Assembly (NCBI GenBank): GCA_035604135.1
Contig: DATNJB010000038.1
Location: 1-64,000 of the forward strand
Origin: Poindextera sp035604135
GTDB taxonomy: Bacteria > Pseudomonadota > Alphaproteobacteria > Caulobacterales > Caulobacteraceae
Direction: 5' to 3'
Length of the DNA: 64,000 nt
Below are positions 1 through 7,820 of the stretch, one piece after another. The translations under genes were made by a program, and so were the position numbers. Under the pieces are notes generated by a model that worked only from the letters and a program-made list of their open reading frames with translations, was not told the DNA's origin and made no database searches. How positions within the stretch are numbered: position 1 is the stretch's first letter; each line of letters opens with the position of its first letter.

Positions 1-312
1 CGGATCGATCTGCGGCCCCGTGGTCGCGATCAGACCTTTGCGCGCATATTTCGAGCGGAGACCGATGCGCCCGACGTGCTGAGCGTCTAGCTGAAGTTCC
101 TCGTAGATGGAGATGACCCCAAAGTCGCCGGGCTCCAGAAGCAGAAATCCGTGCTCGCGGATGTTGACCAACTTCTTAGACTTGGTTGTCGCTCCCTCTT
201 CACCCACGCGCAGATCGATGCTCGCCGCTTGGATTTGCCCGTCATCGAATGGCGTGATGGCGACCTGGCCGTCTTTGACGGCTTCCCGAATGAGTCGATC
301 GGTGAGAATCAT
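1..312 (-). CDS. dcd: dCTP deaminase family protein, 3' end cut by window edge
   Basis: Deaminates dCTP to dUTP, supplying dUMP for thymidylate synthesis (family knowledge). The minus-strand frame opens with ATG at 312 and stays open to base 1, giving the first 104 residues. It begins MILTDRLIREA, has the trimer-core segment SIDLRVG near residue 31, and the conserved active-site stretch IGLRSKYARKGL near residues 82-93, followed by QIDP where the family has IDPG. A GGGGGAG ribosome site lies 6 bases upstream of the ATG. It is divergent from radC, and a GTTC-N7-GTTC repeat sits 15 bases upstream of its start, so SOS control is possible. A bifunctional dCTP deaminase/dUTPase cannot be excluded without the C-terminus. 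Confidence 0.85.
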   Translation of the reverse strand, partial: MILTDRLIREAVKDGQVAITPFDDGQIQAASIDLRVGEEGATTKSKKLVNIREHGFLLLEPGDFGVISIYEELQLDAQHVGRIGLRSKYARKGLIATTGPQIDP

Positions 313-326
313 TCGCGTCTCCCCCA

Positions 327-341
327 GAACATAGCGCGAAC
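327..341 (-). promoter_or_regulatory. Possible LexA (SOS) box upstream of dcd
   Basis: Read on the minus strand this is GTTC, seven bases, GTTC, the direct-repeat LexA operator known from Caulobacter and other alphaproteobacteria. It ends 15 bases before the dcd start codon and just upstream of its ribosome site. The spacer is GCGCTAT and not T-rich, so this copy is weaker than the one at 470-484. At this base composition about one match would be expected by chance in the whole window, so the call rests on position. Confidence 0.4.
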
Positions 342-353
342 AGTCTCGATTTG

Positions 354-369
354 CTAGGGTAGGCCCTAG
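354..369. promoter_or_regulatory. Short perfect inverted repeat between dcd and radC
   Basis: CTAGGG, four bases, CCCTAG: a perfect 6-bp inverted repeat in the divergent dcd-radC intergenic region. It could be a regulator site or a weak hairpin; no known motif is recognised. Confidence 0.3.
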
Positions 370-427
370 GCGCATGCTCGTCGTACGCGAGTCGAGGGCG
401 CCTGTCCGATCACAGTTGGAGGAACGT

Positions 428-1234
428 GTGGACATTTTTCAAACTGCCCCACTACCGACCGCGCGATTAGAACAAAAAACGAACATGCTCGCGCGCGCGC
501 CTGATTCCGCGGTGGCCGACATCGGCCTTGGCCTGGGTGACCTCTTCACGCCGTGCGCACCCAAGCCGCACTATGCCGAGCATCGTCGGCGGCTGCGCGA
601 ACGGGCGGCGAACGCCGGCTTGGCCGCCCTGCCCGACTACGAGCTGCTCGAGCTTTATCTCACCCGCTCCATTCCCCGCCGGGACGTGAAGCCCCTGGCC
701 AAGGCGCTGCTGGCGCGGTTCGGCAGTCTGGCCGGGGTGCTGGCCGCCACGCCGGCCGAGCTCTGCCGCATCGACGGCGTCGGCGAGTCCGTCGCGCTTG
801 ACCTTGGCCTGCTGCACGAGGCGACGCTGCGCGTGAGCCGCGGCGAGGTCGCCAAACGCACGGTCATCACCGCCTGGAGCCAGCTGCTCGCCTACGTGCG
901 CGTGGCGCTGGCGCACGAGCCGCGCGAACAGTTCCGCGTGCTCTTCCTCGACAAGAAGAACCAGCTGATCGCCGACGAGGTGCAGAACCGCGGCACTGTC
1001 GACCACGCCCCAGTCTACCCGCGCGAAGTGGTGCGCCGGGCGATCGAGCTCTCCGCCTCGGCGGTCATCCTCGTGCACAACCACCCCTCCGGCGACCCCA
1101 CCCCTAGCGCCGCCGACGTCGAGATGACCCGCCAGGTCGTCGACGCCGCGCGGCCCCTGCGCGTCGTCGTGCACGACCACCTGGTCGTCGGCCGCGACGG
1201 CGTCGCCAGCCTCAAGGCGCTGGGGTTGTTCTAG
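428..1234 (+). CDS. radC: RadC family JAMM/MPN-domain protein
   Basis: RadC proteins are JAMM-fold putative metalloproteins annotated for DNA repair; their biochemical role is unsettled. The N-terminal half has the helix-hairpin-helix-like region (LARFGSLAGVLA, then IDGVGES). The C-terminal half has the full JAMM motif, VHNHPSGDPTPSAADVE, with the two His, Ser and Asp metal/catalytic residues. Start chosen at GTG 428 because GGAGG lies 5 bases upstream; this gives 268 residues, longer than typical RadC (about 225). ATG 485 (249 residues) sits directly behind a canonical LexA box at 470-484 and would suit a leaderless message. SOS control would fit the name of the family. Confidence 0.85.
   Translation: MDIFQTAPLPTARLEQKTNMLARAPDSAVADIGLGLGDLFTPCAPKPHYAEHRRRLRERAANAGLAALPDYELLELYLTRSIPRRDVKPLAKALLARFGSLAGVLAATPAELCRIDGVGESVALDLGLLHEATLRVSRGEVAKRTVITAWSQLLAYVRVALAHEPREQFRVLFLDKKNQLIADEVQNRGTVDHAPVYPREVVRRAIELSASAVILVHNHPSGDPTPSAADVEMTRQVVDAARPLRVVVHDHLVVGRDGVASLKALGLF
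470..484 (-). promoter_or_regulatory. LexA (SOS) box abutting ATG 485 of radC
   Basis: On the minus strand this reads GTTCGTTTTTTGTTC, a perfect GTTC-N7-GTTC direct repeat with the T-rich spacer typical of Caulobacter-type LexA boxes. It ends on the base before ATG 485 in the radC frame. Either radC starts at 485 with the operator over its promoter, or the operator lies inside the coding start of a GTG 428 product. Confidence 0.65.
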
Positions 1235-1376
1235 GCTTCCCGGCTGGAGCCGCCGCCTCGCTAAGCCGTTTGCTGAGCGCCCGTGCGGGTGTGGTTAGAT
1301 GCTGTCAGTCCGCGGCGTTCGATGTGAAGCGTTTCTGGTCCGTCCCCGACGATGGGCAGCCAGTGCTGTTCTGTGC

Positions 1377-1406
1377 CACCACCATCACCACCACCACCAT
1401 CACCAC
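1377..1406 (+). repeat. Two exact tandem copies of a 15-bp CAC/CAT unit
   Basis: CACCACCATCACCAC occurs twice in a row without mismatch, inside the 237-bp gap between the convergent radC and kinase genes. In one plus-strand frame it would encode ten consecutive histidines, but that short frame (from ATG 1299) has no clear ribosome site and runs antisense into the kinase gene, so no coding is claimed. It is a simple-sequence repeat that may vary in copy number. Confidence 0.8.
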
Positions 1407-1471
1407 GCAGAACGGCATCGCTTCGCATCGACGCCGCGGCGCACCGCCGCGCGCACCCGCTCGCGCGTGCG

Positions 1472-2431
1472 CTATTCCGCGACCGGGGCGGCGTCTTCAA
1501 CGACCGCGTAGCGGCTCATCGCCTCCACCGTTTCATCGAAGCCGGCGAGCGCGCCCAGCGTGCCATAGCCTTCGGCGACCAGACCGGCGGTCGCGTTGGC
1601 GAAACCGCAGGCGTCCTTGGGCGCCCAGCCGCGATCCAGCGCCGCGATGAACCCGGCGCAGAAGGCGTCGCCACAACTCGTCGTGTCCTTGGGCGTCACG
1701 GCGTAGGCCGGCGCCGCATAATGTTCACCGTTCAACCATACCAGCGCGCCGTGCCGCCCGTTCTTGATGATGCAGGCGCCCGCGCCTAGCCCCAAGAACC
1801 GCTGGGCGGCCTCGGCGAGATCTTCGGTCCCGCTGAGCACCACCGCCTCGGCGGCGCTCGGCATGAAGTAGTCGACGTGGGGCAAGAGCCGGGCGATCTC
1901 GTCGGCGGCGGTCCGCCGCGGCCCAATCAGGTCGCAGGTGACGATCGCGCCGGCTTCCTTGGCCGCGCGCAACAGCGCCTCGCCGGGTCCGCCGTCGCTC
2001 AGGCGGCCCCCCACGGCGGCATAGTGCACGAACCGCGCGGTCGTCGCGGCGGCGAGCGTCGCATCGTCGATCCGCGCCGCGATCCCGGCGCCCGGCATGT
2101 GATAGCTCGAGCGGCGTCCGTCGGACTCGACTGTCAGCAGCGTCGTCGATGTTTTCTGCCCCGGCTGGACGGCGAGCAGCGAGACGTCGACCCCGACCTG
2201 TTCCAGGCCCAGGCGCACGAAGCCGCCGATCATGTCGTCGCCCACGGCGCCGACCAGCTTGACCGCCATGCCGAGCTTGGCCGCGACCAGCGCCGCGCCC
2301 GCCGCCGTGCCGGCCGGCGCGCAGGCGATGCCGTCGATGAGCCGCGCCCGCTCGGTGTGCGTGAGCTCGTCGATCGGGCCGGCAACGATGTCGAGGGTGG
2401 TGAGCCCAACGCAGACCAGTCCGGAGTTCAT
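1472..2431 (-). CDS. PfkB/ribokinase-family sugar kinase
   Basis: ATP-dependent phosphorylation of a sugar or sugar-like alcohol; substrate unknown. 319 residues, the usual family length. The N-terminal signature reads AGTAAGAALVAAKLG followed by GAVGDDMIG, and the C-terminal signature is DTTSCGDAFCAGF near residue 250, where the family usually has DTxGAGDxF; the catalytic Asp is kept but Gly-Ala is Ser-Cys. It starts 9 bases after the class II aldolase gene, so the two are probably one transcript: kinase plus aldolase, as in pathways that phosphorylate a pentose or deoxysugar and split it to DHAP and an aldehyde. Which reaction runs here is inference. Confidence 0.8.
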   Translation of the reverse strand: MNSGLVCVGLTTLDIVAGPIDELTHTERARLIDGIACAPAGTAAGAALVAAKLGMAVKLVGAVGDDMIGGFVRLGLEQVGVDVSLLAVQPGQKTSTTLLTVESDGRRSSYHMPGAGIAARIDDATLAAATTARFVHYAAVGGRLSDGGPGEALLRAAKEAGAIVTCDLIGPRRTAADEIARLLPHVDYFMPSAAEAVVLSGTEDLAEAAQRFLGLGAGACIIKNGRHGALVWLNGEHYAAPAYAVTPKDTTSCGDAFCAGFIAALDRGWAPKDACGFANATAGLVAEGYGTLGALAGFDETVEAMSRYAVVEDAAPVAE

Positions 2432-2440
2432 CGCCCTCGC

Positions 2441-3088
2441 CTATCGCCGGCCGCCGTAACTGGCCGACCGCGCGTGGGCGAAGAAGTCTTCCCACTGCGC
2501 CTCGGTCAGTAAGCTCGGCTCGCCCAGCTGGCGGGTCAGCACGTACTGGCGACACATGATCTCCAGCCTCCAGGCGAGGTTGACGGCCGAGCGCAGGCTG
2601 CGGGCGCGGCAGATCATGCCGTGGTTGGCCAGGAGGCACGCCGTGCGATCGCGGAGCGCCGCGGCGGCATTGTCGGCCAGCTCCTGACCGCCGAACGTCG
2701 TGTAGGGGACGCACGGCACGTCGCCGCCGCCGAACGAGCCGACCAGATAGTGGAAGCCCGGCAGCGGCTGGTTCTGGCATGCCACGGCGACGCAGTAGTC
2801 GGAGTGGGTGTGCACGACCGCGCCAGCATCCGGGCACGCCCGATAGATCGCGGCGTGCATCCGCCATTCCGACGAAGGCGCGTGATCGCCGCTCCATTCG
2901 CCGTCCGGCCCCACGAGGACGATGTTGTCTTCCGCGATGGTCTCGGCAGAGGCGCCCGTCGGCGAGATCAGCATGCCCTCGCCGAACCGGCAGCTGAGGT
3001 TGCCCGAGGCGAGCTCGTTCAAGCGCAGCTCGCCCGCGCGCCGGTATTGCGCCACCAAGTCTGCGCGCAGCTGCGACTCGTCAGCCAT
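2441..3088 (-). CDS. Class II aldolase/adducin family protein (FucA-like)
   Basis: Zinc-dependent retro-aldol cleavage of a phosphorylated sugar (L-fuculose-phosphate aldolase-like family). 215 residues. Visible features: ELASGNLSCRF (phosphate-binding region, about residues 25-35), SPTGAS, the zinc ligands in VVHTHSDYC (about residue 92) and the third His in LLANHGMIC (about residue 155). The catalytic acid expected near the middle is in the SSEWRMH segment. It precedes the PfkB kinase by 9 bases and follows grxD on the same strand. The substrate cannot be read from sequence; 5-deoxyribulose-, methylthioribulose- or fuculose-phosphates are options. Confidence 0.82.
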   Translation of the reverse strand: MADESQLRADLVAQYRRAGELRLNELASGNLSCRFGEGMLISPTGASAETIAEDNIVLVGPDGEWSGDHAPSSEWRMHAAIYRACPDAGAVVHTHSDYCVAVACQNQPLPGFHYLVGSFGGGDVPCVPYTTFGGQELADNAAAALRDRTACLLANHGMICRARSLRSAVNLAWRLEIMCRQYVLTRQLGEPSLLTEAQWEDFFAHARSASYGGRR

Positions 3089-3130
3089 TTCACCCCCTGC
3101 CGGCGGCGGCCAGCGAGATAAGGCGAATAT

Positions 3131-3511
3131 CTAGGCCGGGCTCGTCCCGATTGTCGACGTGGCGTCGCCCGGCAAAACGCCTTGTTCCACGAGCAACGGC
3201 TTCAGCTCGCCGGCTTCGAACATCTGGCGGATGATGTCCGAGCCGCCGACGAATTCGCCGTTCACATAAAGCTGTGGGATGGTCGGCCAGTCGGTGAAGG
3301 CCTTGATGCCTTGGCGCAGCTCGTCGCTCTGCAGCACGTTCACCCCGACGAACTCGGCGCCCAGATGGTCGAGGATCTGCACGCAGATGGCGGAAAAGCC
3401 GCACTGCGGCGCATCTGGCACGCCCTTCATGAACAGGACAACGGGGTTTTCCTCGATCGTTCTGGCGATGAAGGCGGCGATCTGGTCGGACGTGGCGGCG
3501 ACGTCTGTCAT
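3131..3511 (-). CDS. grxD: Monothiol glutaredoxin, Grx4 family
   Basis: Binds and transfers [2Fe-2S] clusters using its single active-site Cys with glutathione, usually in complex with BolA. 126 residues; the CGFS motif lies at residues 37-40, with later family blocks TDWPTIPQLYVNGEFVGG and the GG of GGSDII that contact glutathione. ATG 3511 was chosen over an upstream in-frame start because it gives the standard MTDxxxxIxxxI N-terminus. It shares strand and neighbourhood with bolA, separated only by an AKR-like gene. The C-terminal tail after residue 110 is slightly longer than usual and low in complexity. Confidence 0.95.
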   Translation of the reverse strand: MTDVAATSDQIAAFIARTIEENPVVLFMKGVPDAPQCGFSAICVQILDHLGAEFVGVNVLQSDELRQGIKAFTDWPTIPQLYVNGEFVGGSDIIRQMFEAGELKPLLVEQGVLPGDATSTIGTSPA

Positions 3512-3551
3512 GGATTGTTGACTCCGCCAGCGGGATTCTGGCGCCCCTGAG

Positions 3552-4481
3552 CTAGGAAGCTTGCTGCCGGCGGTCAAGCGCGACCTCGGCCGCGGTCGGT
3601 TTGGCCGTTAGCGAAAAGCGCGCCATCTCGATCTGCGCCGGCACGTTCGGTGGCAGTTCGCGCTCCGCAACGGCGGCCAGTTTTTCGATCCGTTCGACGC
3701 GGTCGGCCACGACCTGCACGGTGCACAGCGAAGGCTCGGTCATCGCGTACCCCAGGCAAAGCTCCTCGGCCGTCCACTGCGGCGTCTCGTCCAGGAAGGT
3801 ATAACTGCCGGCGCCCTCCAGTGGATTCGCCACGCGGCCCCACAGCGTGGGCTTGCTCCCCGGCGACCGGTCGCGCTGGATGGTCGGGTAGTAGCCGAAA
3901 CCGATCACCGCCATGTCGCGTTCGATCGCCGCCTTCAACCTGTGGCGCTCTTTCCAGCCGGACGTGAGGTTGAACGTCGTCGCCACCACGTCGAAGGCGC
4001 CGGTCGAGATGTAGGTGTCGGTCGCTCCGTCCCCGCCGGAAACGCCGAGCATGCGGATGCGTCCGGCCTCCTGCAGCCGCTTCATCGCCTCCAGAGCTTG
4101 CGGCGCCAGTTCGCTCGTCGCGGGGTCGTCAAGGATGCCGGCGTCGAGATACTCAAGGCCTGTGCGCGCGAGCGCCGCCTCGACCGTGGCCGTGAGGCTG
4201 TCGGCGGAAAAGTCACGCGCCATCGCGCCTGAGGGGGTCACGACCCAGCCGAGCCGCCAGGCGATGAACAGCAGGCTGCGGTCGACAGCCTTGATCGCCT
4301 GGCCGAACCCGTCGACGAGGAACGGGTGGCAGCCGGCGACCTCGAAGGCGTTGATGCCGCTCTCCAGGCCGGCGTAGATGAGCGCGATCCAATCGTTCGC
4401 CCGGCGCGCGTTGGAGTCCGTCAGCGACAGCGAAACCGCCGAGATGGCCATGCCGGTGTTGCCGAGCGGGCGGTATCGCAT
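3552..4481 (-). CDS. Aldo/keto reductase-like protein with degenerate active site
   Basis: 309 residues with the AKR barrel outline: MRYRPLGNTGMAISAVSLS at the N-terminus, the ESGIN block, LARTGLEYLDAGILDD, and GRIRMLGVSG. Aligning by eye to the AKR tetrad, the Asp of FDTA is Glu (FEVA), the Tyr is His (GCHP), the Lys of FIATK is Arg (FIAWR) and the His of LLHRPD is Asp (ILDDP). All four catalytic positions appear changed, so ordinary NADPH-dependent reduction is doubtful. It lies 3 bases after bolA and 40 before grxD on the same strand, so co-expression with the iron-sulfur pair is likely. A regulatory or binding role is inference; a divergent enzyme is the alternative. Confidence 0.75.
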   Translation of the reverse strand: MRYRPLGNTGMAISAVSLSLTDSNARRANDWIALIYAGLESGINAFEVAGCHPFLVDGFGQAIKAVDRSLLFIAWRLGWVVTPSGAMARDFSADSLTATVEAALARTGLEYLDAGILDDPATSELAPQALEAMKRLQEAGRIRMLGVSGGDGATDTYISTGAFDVVATTFNLTSGWKERHRLKAAIERDMAVIGFGYYPTIQRDRSPGSKPTLWGRVANPLEGAGSYTFLDETPQWTAEELCLGYAMTEPSLCTVQVVADRVERIEKLAAVAERELPPNVPAQIEMARFSLTAKPTAAEVALDRRQQAS

Positions 4482-4484
4482 CGG

Positions 4485-4727
4485 TCAGCCCCCACCCAAT
4501 GGGGCGGCGGTCTCCAGCGCCAGCGCATGCAGCGCACCGCCGACCATGCCCTTCAGCGCGGCGTAGACCAGCTGATGCTGCTTCACCCTGGGAAGTCCGG
4601 CAAACGCGCGCGAGGTGATTCGCGCCCGGTAGTGATCGCCGTCGCCCGCCAGGTCCTCGATCGCGATCTCGGCATCAGGGAAGGCTTGTCGCAGTTGGCT
4701 TTCCAGGTCGGTGGCTGAGATGGGCAT
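4485..4727 (-). CDS. bolA: BolA family protein
   Basis: Partner of monothiol glutaredoxin in [2Fe-2S] handling. 80 residues, normal BolA length. It shows MPISATDLESQLRQAFP, the DLAGDGDHY region, and the C-terminal helix-turn with the conserved His in RVKQHQLVYAALKG. ATG 4727 is preferred to the upstream GTG 4766, which would add 13 residues unlike the family. It is the first gene of a minus-strand run with the AKR-like gene and grxD. Confidence 0.92.
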   Translation of the reverse strand: MPISATDLESQLRQAFPDAEIAIEDLAGDGDHYRARITSRAFAGLPRVKQHQLVYAALKGMVGGALHALALETAAPLGGG

Positions 4728-4877
4728 TGGCGAGACCGAAGCAGGAATCGGGCCGTGGCGACCCACAACGGCCCTGGGTCATTTCAGTACAGCAATTGCT
4801 TAAAAATTCTCGACTCTGCCGCCCGCAGGCTGCAAACGTAGCCGGCATCACGGTTCCGTGATCATTGGGGGGCGACC

Positions 4878-5507
4878 ATGCGCGTCTTCGTTGCGGTCTC
4901 GGCCGCGCTGATGCTCTTCGGCTGCAACTGGGTGGTCACCAAGGCGCCGCTGTTCGGCGCCGCCGACGCGGCGGGCGCAGCCCAGCTGCGCCCCGGGGTC
5001 TGGAGCGCGGGGCCGTCGAGCGACTGCGTTTTCGATGAGCGGCGGCCGATCACAGACTGGCCCGACTGCGCCGGCCGCCTGGTCATCAGGGGCGGGCGCT
5101 GGATGACGCTCGACAAGAAGGACGGCCGCTGGATCTGGACGACCCAGCGCGCGCTGCTGACCGGCGGGTCGCCCCAGATCATGCAAACAGCGCCGGACGC
5201 GGCCGGTAAGGGGACCGACAGCGGCTACAGCTACTATGGATTGGGGGCCGCGCGCCGCGACCGCGGCGGTCGCATCACTGCGTTCAGGATGTGGCCGGTG
5301 CTCTGCGGCCCGCCGCCGCCCCAGGCCAAGGCCGGCGACAGCGGCCCTCCGCCGGCGACGCATCCCTTCCCCGGCCTGACCATGGACGCGGGCGACAGCG
5401 ATTGCACGACCGCCTCGCGCGAGGCGGTGCGCAATGCGGCCGACGCCAGCCGGCTCTGGGCCGATGCGGCGCTCACCGCACACTGGGTGCGCGCCGGCGA
5501 CCGTTAG
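4878..5507 (+). CDS. Putative lipoprotein of unknown function
   Basis: 209 residues. The N-terminus MRVFVAVSAALMLFGC is a short type II signal peptide with lipobox LFGC, so the mature protein should be anchored through Cys16. Three or more further cysteines (SDC, PDC, VLC, SDC) suggest disulfides in the periplasm. The middle has a beta-like region (LVIRGGRWMTLDK). It is divergent from bolA and converges on purL, whose stop it overlaps by 4 bases. No family recognised. Confidence 0.75.
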   Translation: MRVFVAVSAALMLFGCNWVVTKAPLFGAADAAGAAQLRPGVWSAGPSSDCVFDERRPITDWPDCAGRLVIRGGRWMTLDKKDGRWIWTTQRALLTGGSPQIMQTAPDAAGKGTDSGYSYYGLGAARRDRGGRITAFRMWPVLCGPPPPQAKAGDSGPPPATHPFPGLTMDAGDSDCTTASREAVRNAADASRLWADAALTAHWVRAGDR

Positions 5508-7717
5508 GGCTGGGATTCGCCCATGTAGCGCGGCAGCCAGGCTTCGTTCGCTTCGCGGAGGCGGGCGAGCGGGATGCTGAACAGACCCTCTGCGGAAGCG
5601 AACGCGTCGCCGCCGGCATGGCCGGCCGCCGAGGCGTGAACGCCAGCCACGTGTGCGCGCGCCATCAGCGCCTGCGGATCGCCGGTCGCGACGAGGTAGC
5701 GGCCCTGATCCTCGCCGAACAGATAGAAGTGGGCGTGCTCGTGCGAGGTCGCGTTCAGCACGATGCCGACGCCCGAGGCGAGCGCCATCTCGGCCGCGGC
5801 GGCGACCAGTCCGCCGTCCGACAGGTCGTGCACGACGCTGACCGCGCCGGATCGGACGAGGCCGCGCACGAAGTCGCCAACGCGACGCTCGCGCGCCAGG
5901 TCCACCGGCGGCGGTGCGCCGTCATGCCGGGCCAGCAGCTCGCGCAGATAGAGGCTTGCGCCGAGTTCGCCGTGGGTCTCGCCCAGGAGCACGAGGGCGT
6001 CGCCGGGTTTAAGGCCCGCATAACCGGCGCGGCGGTCATAGTCGTCGATCAGCCCGACCGCGCCGACGGTGGGCGTGGGCGGGATGCCGACTCCTTCCGT
6101 CTCGTTGTAGAGCGACACGTTCCCGCTCACGACCGGGAAGTCGAGCGCGTGGCAAGCCTCCGCCATCCCTTCGATCGCGCGCACGAGCTGGCCCATGATC
6201 TCCGGCCGCTCGGGGTTGCCGAAGTTCAGATTGTCGGTGATGGCGATCGGCTGGGCCCCGACCGCGCTCAGGTTGCGCCATGCCTCGGCCACCGCCTGCT
6301 TGCCGCCCTCGTACGCATCGGCCACGACGTAGCGCGGCGTGACGTCCGAGGTCAGCGCCAGCGCCTTCTTCGACCCGTGCACGCGGACGATGGCCGCATC
6401 GTGCCCGGTGTCGCTTGCGGCGATGGTGTCGGCCATCACGTGCCGGTCGTATTGCTCGAAGAGCCAGCGCTTGGAGGCCATGTCCGGGCAGCTCATTAGC
6501 GTGAGCACCGCCGCCGCATAGTCGGCGGGCGGTGGAACCTCGGCCGGCGTGAGCCGCTTGGGCGCCGCGGCCGTCACCCACGGGCGGTCGTAGAGCGGCG
6601 CATCGTCGGTCAGCGGGCCGAGCGGCAGGTCGCACACCACCTGGCCGCGGTGACGCAGCACGATCGTGCCGGTGTCGGTGGTCTGGCCGATCACGGCGGC
6701 ATCCAACCCCCACTTTTCGAAGATGCGCCGCCCGTCCGCCTCGCGCCCGGGCTTCAGGATGGCCAGCATCCGCTCCTGGCTCTCCGAAAGCATCATTTCG
6801 TAGGCCGTCATGCCCTCTTCGCGCTGCGGGACCTGGTCGAGGTCGAGCACGATGCCGACGCCCCCCTTGCCGGCCATCTCGACCGAAGAAGAGGTCAGAC
6901 CGGCCGCGCCCATGTCCTGGATCGCGGCCACGGCGCCGGACGCCATCAGCTCCAGCGTCGCCTCGATCAACAGCTTCTCGGCGAAGGGGTCGCCGACCTG
7001 CACGGTCGGACGTTTTTCGTCCGAGTCCGCCTCGAACGACGCCGAGGCCATGGTCGCGCCATGGATGCCGTCGCGCCCGGTCTTCGAGCCGAAGTAGACC
7101 ACCGGCAGCCCGGCCGCCGGCGCGGCGGAATAGAAGATCTTGTCCGCGTCCGCCAGGCCGACGCACATGGCGTTGACCAGGATATTGCCGTCGTAGCCGG
7201 CATCAAAGTTCGTCTCGCCACCGACGGTCGGCACGCCGACGCAATTGCCGTAGCCGCCTATGCCGGCGACGACGCCAGCGACCAGGCGCCGGGTCTTCGG
7301 ATGCTTCGGATCCCCGAAGCGGAGCGCGTCCAGGATGGCGATCGGCCGCGCGCCCATGGTGAAGACGTCGCGCATGATGCCGCCGACCCCGGTCGCCGCC
7401 CCCTGATAGGGTTCGATGAAGCTCGGGTGGTTGTGGCTCTCCATTTTGAACACCGCCGCCTGCCCGTCGCCGATATCGACGACGCCGGCGTTCTCGCCCG
7501 GCCCCTGGATCACGCGCGGGCCCTTGGTCGGGAGCTTGGCCACGTGCTTGCGGCTCGATTTGTAGGAGCAATGCTCGGACCACATGACCGAAAAAACGCC
7601 GAGCTCCAGCGGGTTCGGCTCGCGGTTCAGCCGTCGGACGATCAGCGCGTACTCGTCGTCCTTGAGCCCATACTCGCGGGCTAGCGCGGCCATCGACGGA
7701 ACGGCTTCGGCGGTCAT
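5504..7717 (-). CDS. purL: Phosphoribosylformylglycinamidine synthase subunit PurL
   Basis: Catalyses the ATP-dependent amidation of FGAR to FGAM, with ammonia delivered from PurQ through the PurS-containing complex. 737 residues, the size of the small (bacterial) PurL. Recognisable blocks: SVMWSEHCSYKSS near the N-terminus, MESHNHPSFIEPYQGAATGVGG, GGYGNCVGVPTVGGE, and the second AIRS-like half with NLNFGNPERPEIMGQ and VSGNVSLYNET. Ends against the convergent lipoprotein gene and is separated from purQ by about 2.2 kb of unrelated genes, an interruption of the usual purSQL cluster. Confidence 0.97.
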   Translation of the reverse strand: MTAEAVPSMAALAREYGLKDDEYALIVRRLNREPNPLELGVFSVMWSEHCSYKSSRKHVAKLPTKGPRVIQGPGENAGVVDIGDGQAAVFKMESHNHPSFIEPYQGAATGVGGIMRDVFTMGARPIAILDALRFGDPKHPKTRRLVAGVVAGIGGYGNCVGVPTVGGETNFDAGYDGNILVNAMCVGLADADKIFYSAAPAAGLPVVYFGSKTGRDGIHGATMASASFEADSDEKRPTVQVGDPFAEKLLIEATLELMASGAVAAIQDMGAAGLTSSSVEMAGKGGVGIVLDLDQVPQREEGMTAYEMMLSESQERMLAILKPGREADGRRIFEKWGLDAAVIGQTTDTGTIVLRHRGQVVCDLPLGPLTDDAPLYDRPWVTAAAPKRLTPAEVPPPADYAAAVLTLMSCPDMASKRWLFEQYDRHVMADTIAASDTGHDAAIVRVHGSKKALALTSDVTPRYVVADAYEGGKQAVAEAWRNLSAVGAQPIAITDNLNFGNPERPEIMGQLVRAIEGMAEACHALDFPVVSGNVSLYNETEGVGIPPTPTVGAVGLIDDYDRRAGYAGLKPGDALVLLGETHGELGASLYLRELLARHDGAPPPVDLARERRVGDFVRGLVRSGAVSVVHDLSDGGLVAAAAEMALASGVGIVLNATSHEHAHFYLFGEDQGRYLVATGDPQALMARAHVAGVHASAAGHAGGDAFASAEGLFSIPLARLREANEAWLPRYMGESQP

Positions 7718-7820
7718 GGCCGGCTTCTAGCGGGGAATCGGCCAGGGGGCGAACGCCAGCGCACCGACGATTGCCGAATTGGGCAGACGGCGAGCTAGAT
7801 ACCGGCCAGCGAGGCGATCG

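Noticed and set aside
1299..1511. Small frame encoding ten histidines as a real gene or vector His tag
   Set aside because: No ribosome site, runs antisense into the kinase gene, and flanks are native sequence without vector features.
5291..6499. 402-codon open frame on the plus strand
   Set aside because: Lies mostly antisense to purL and runs out of frame through the lipoprotein gene.
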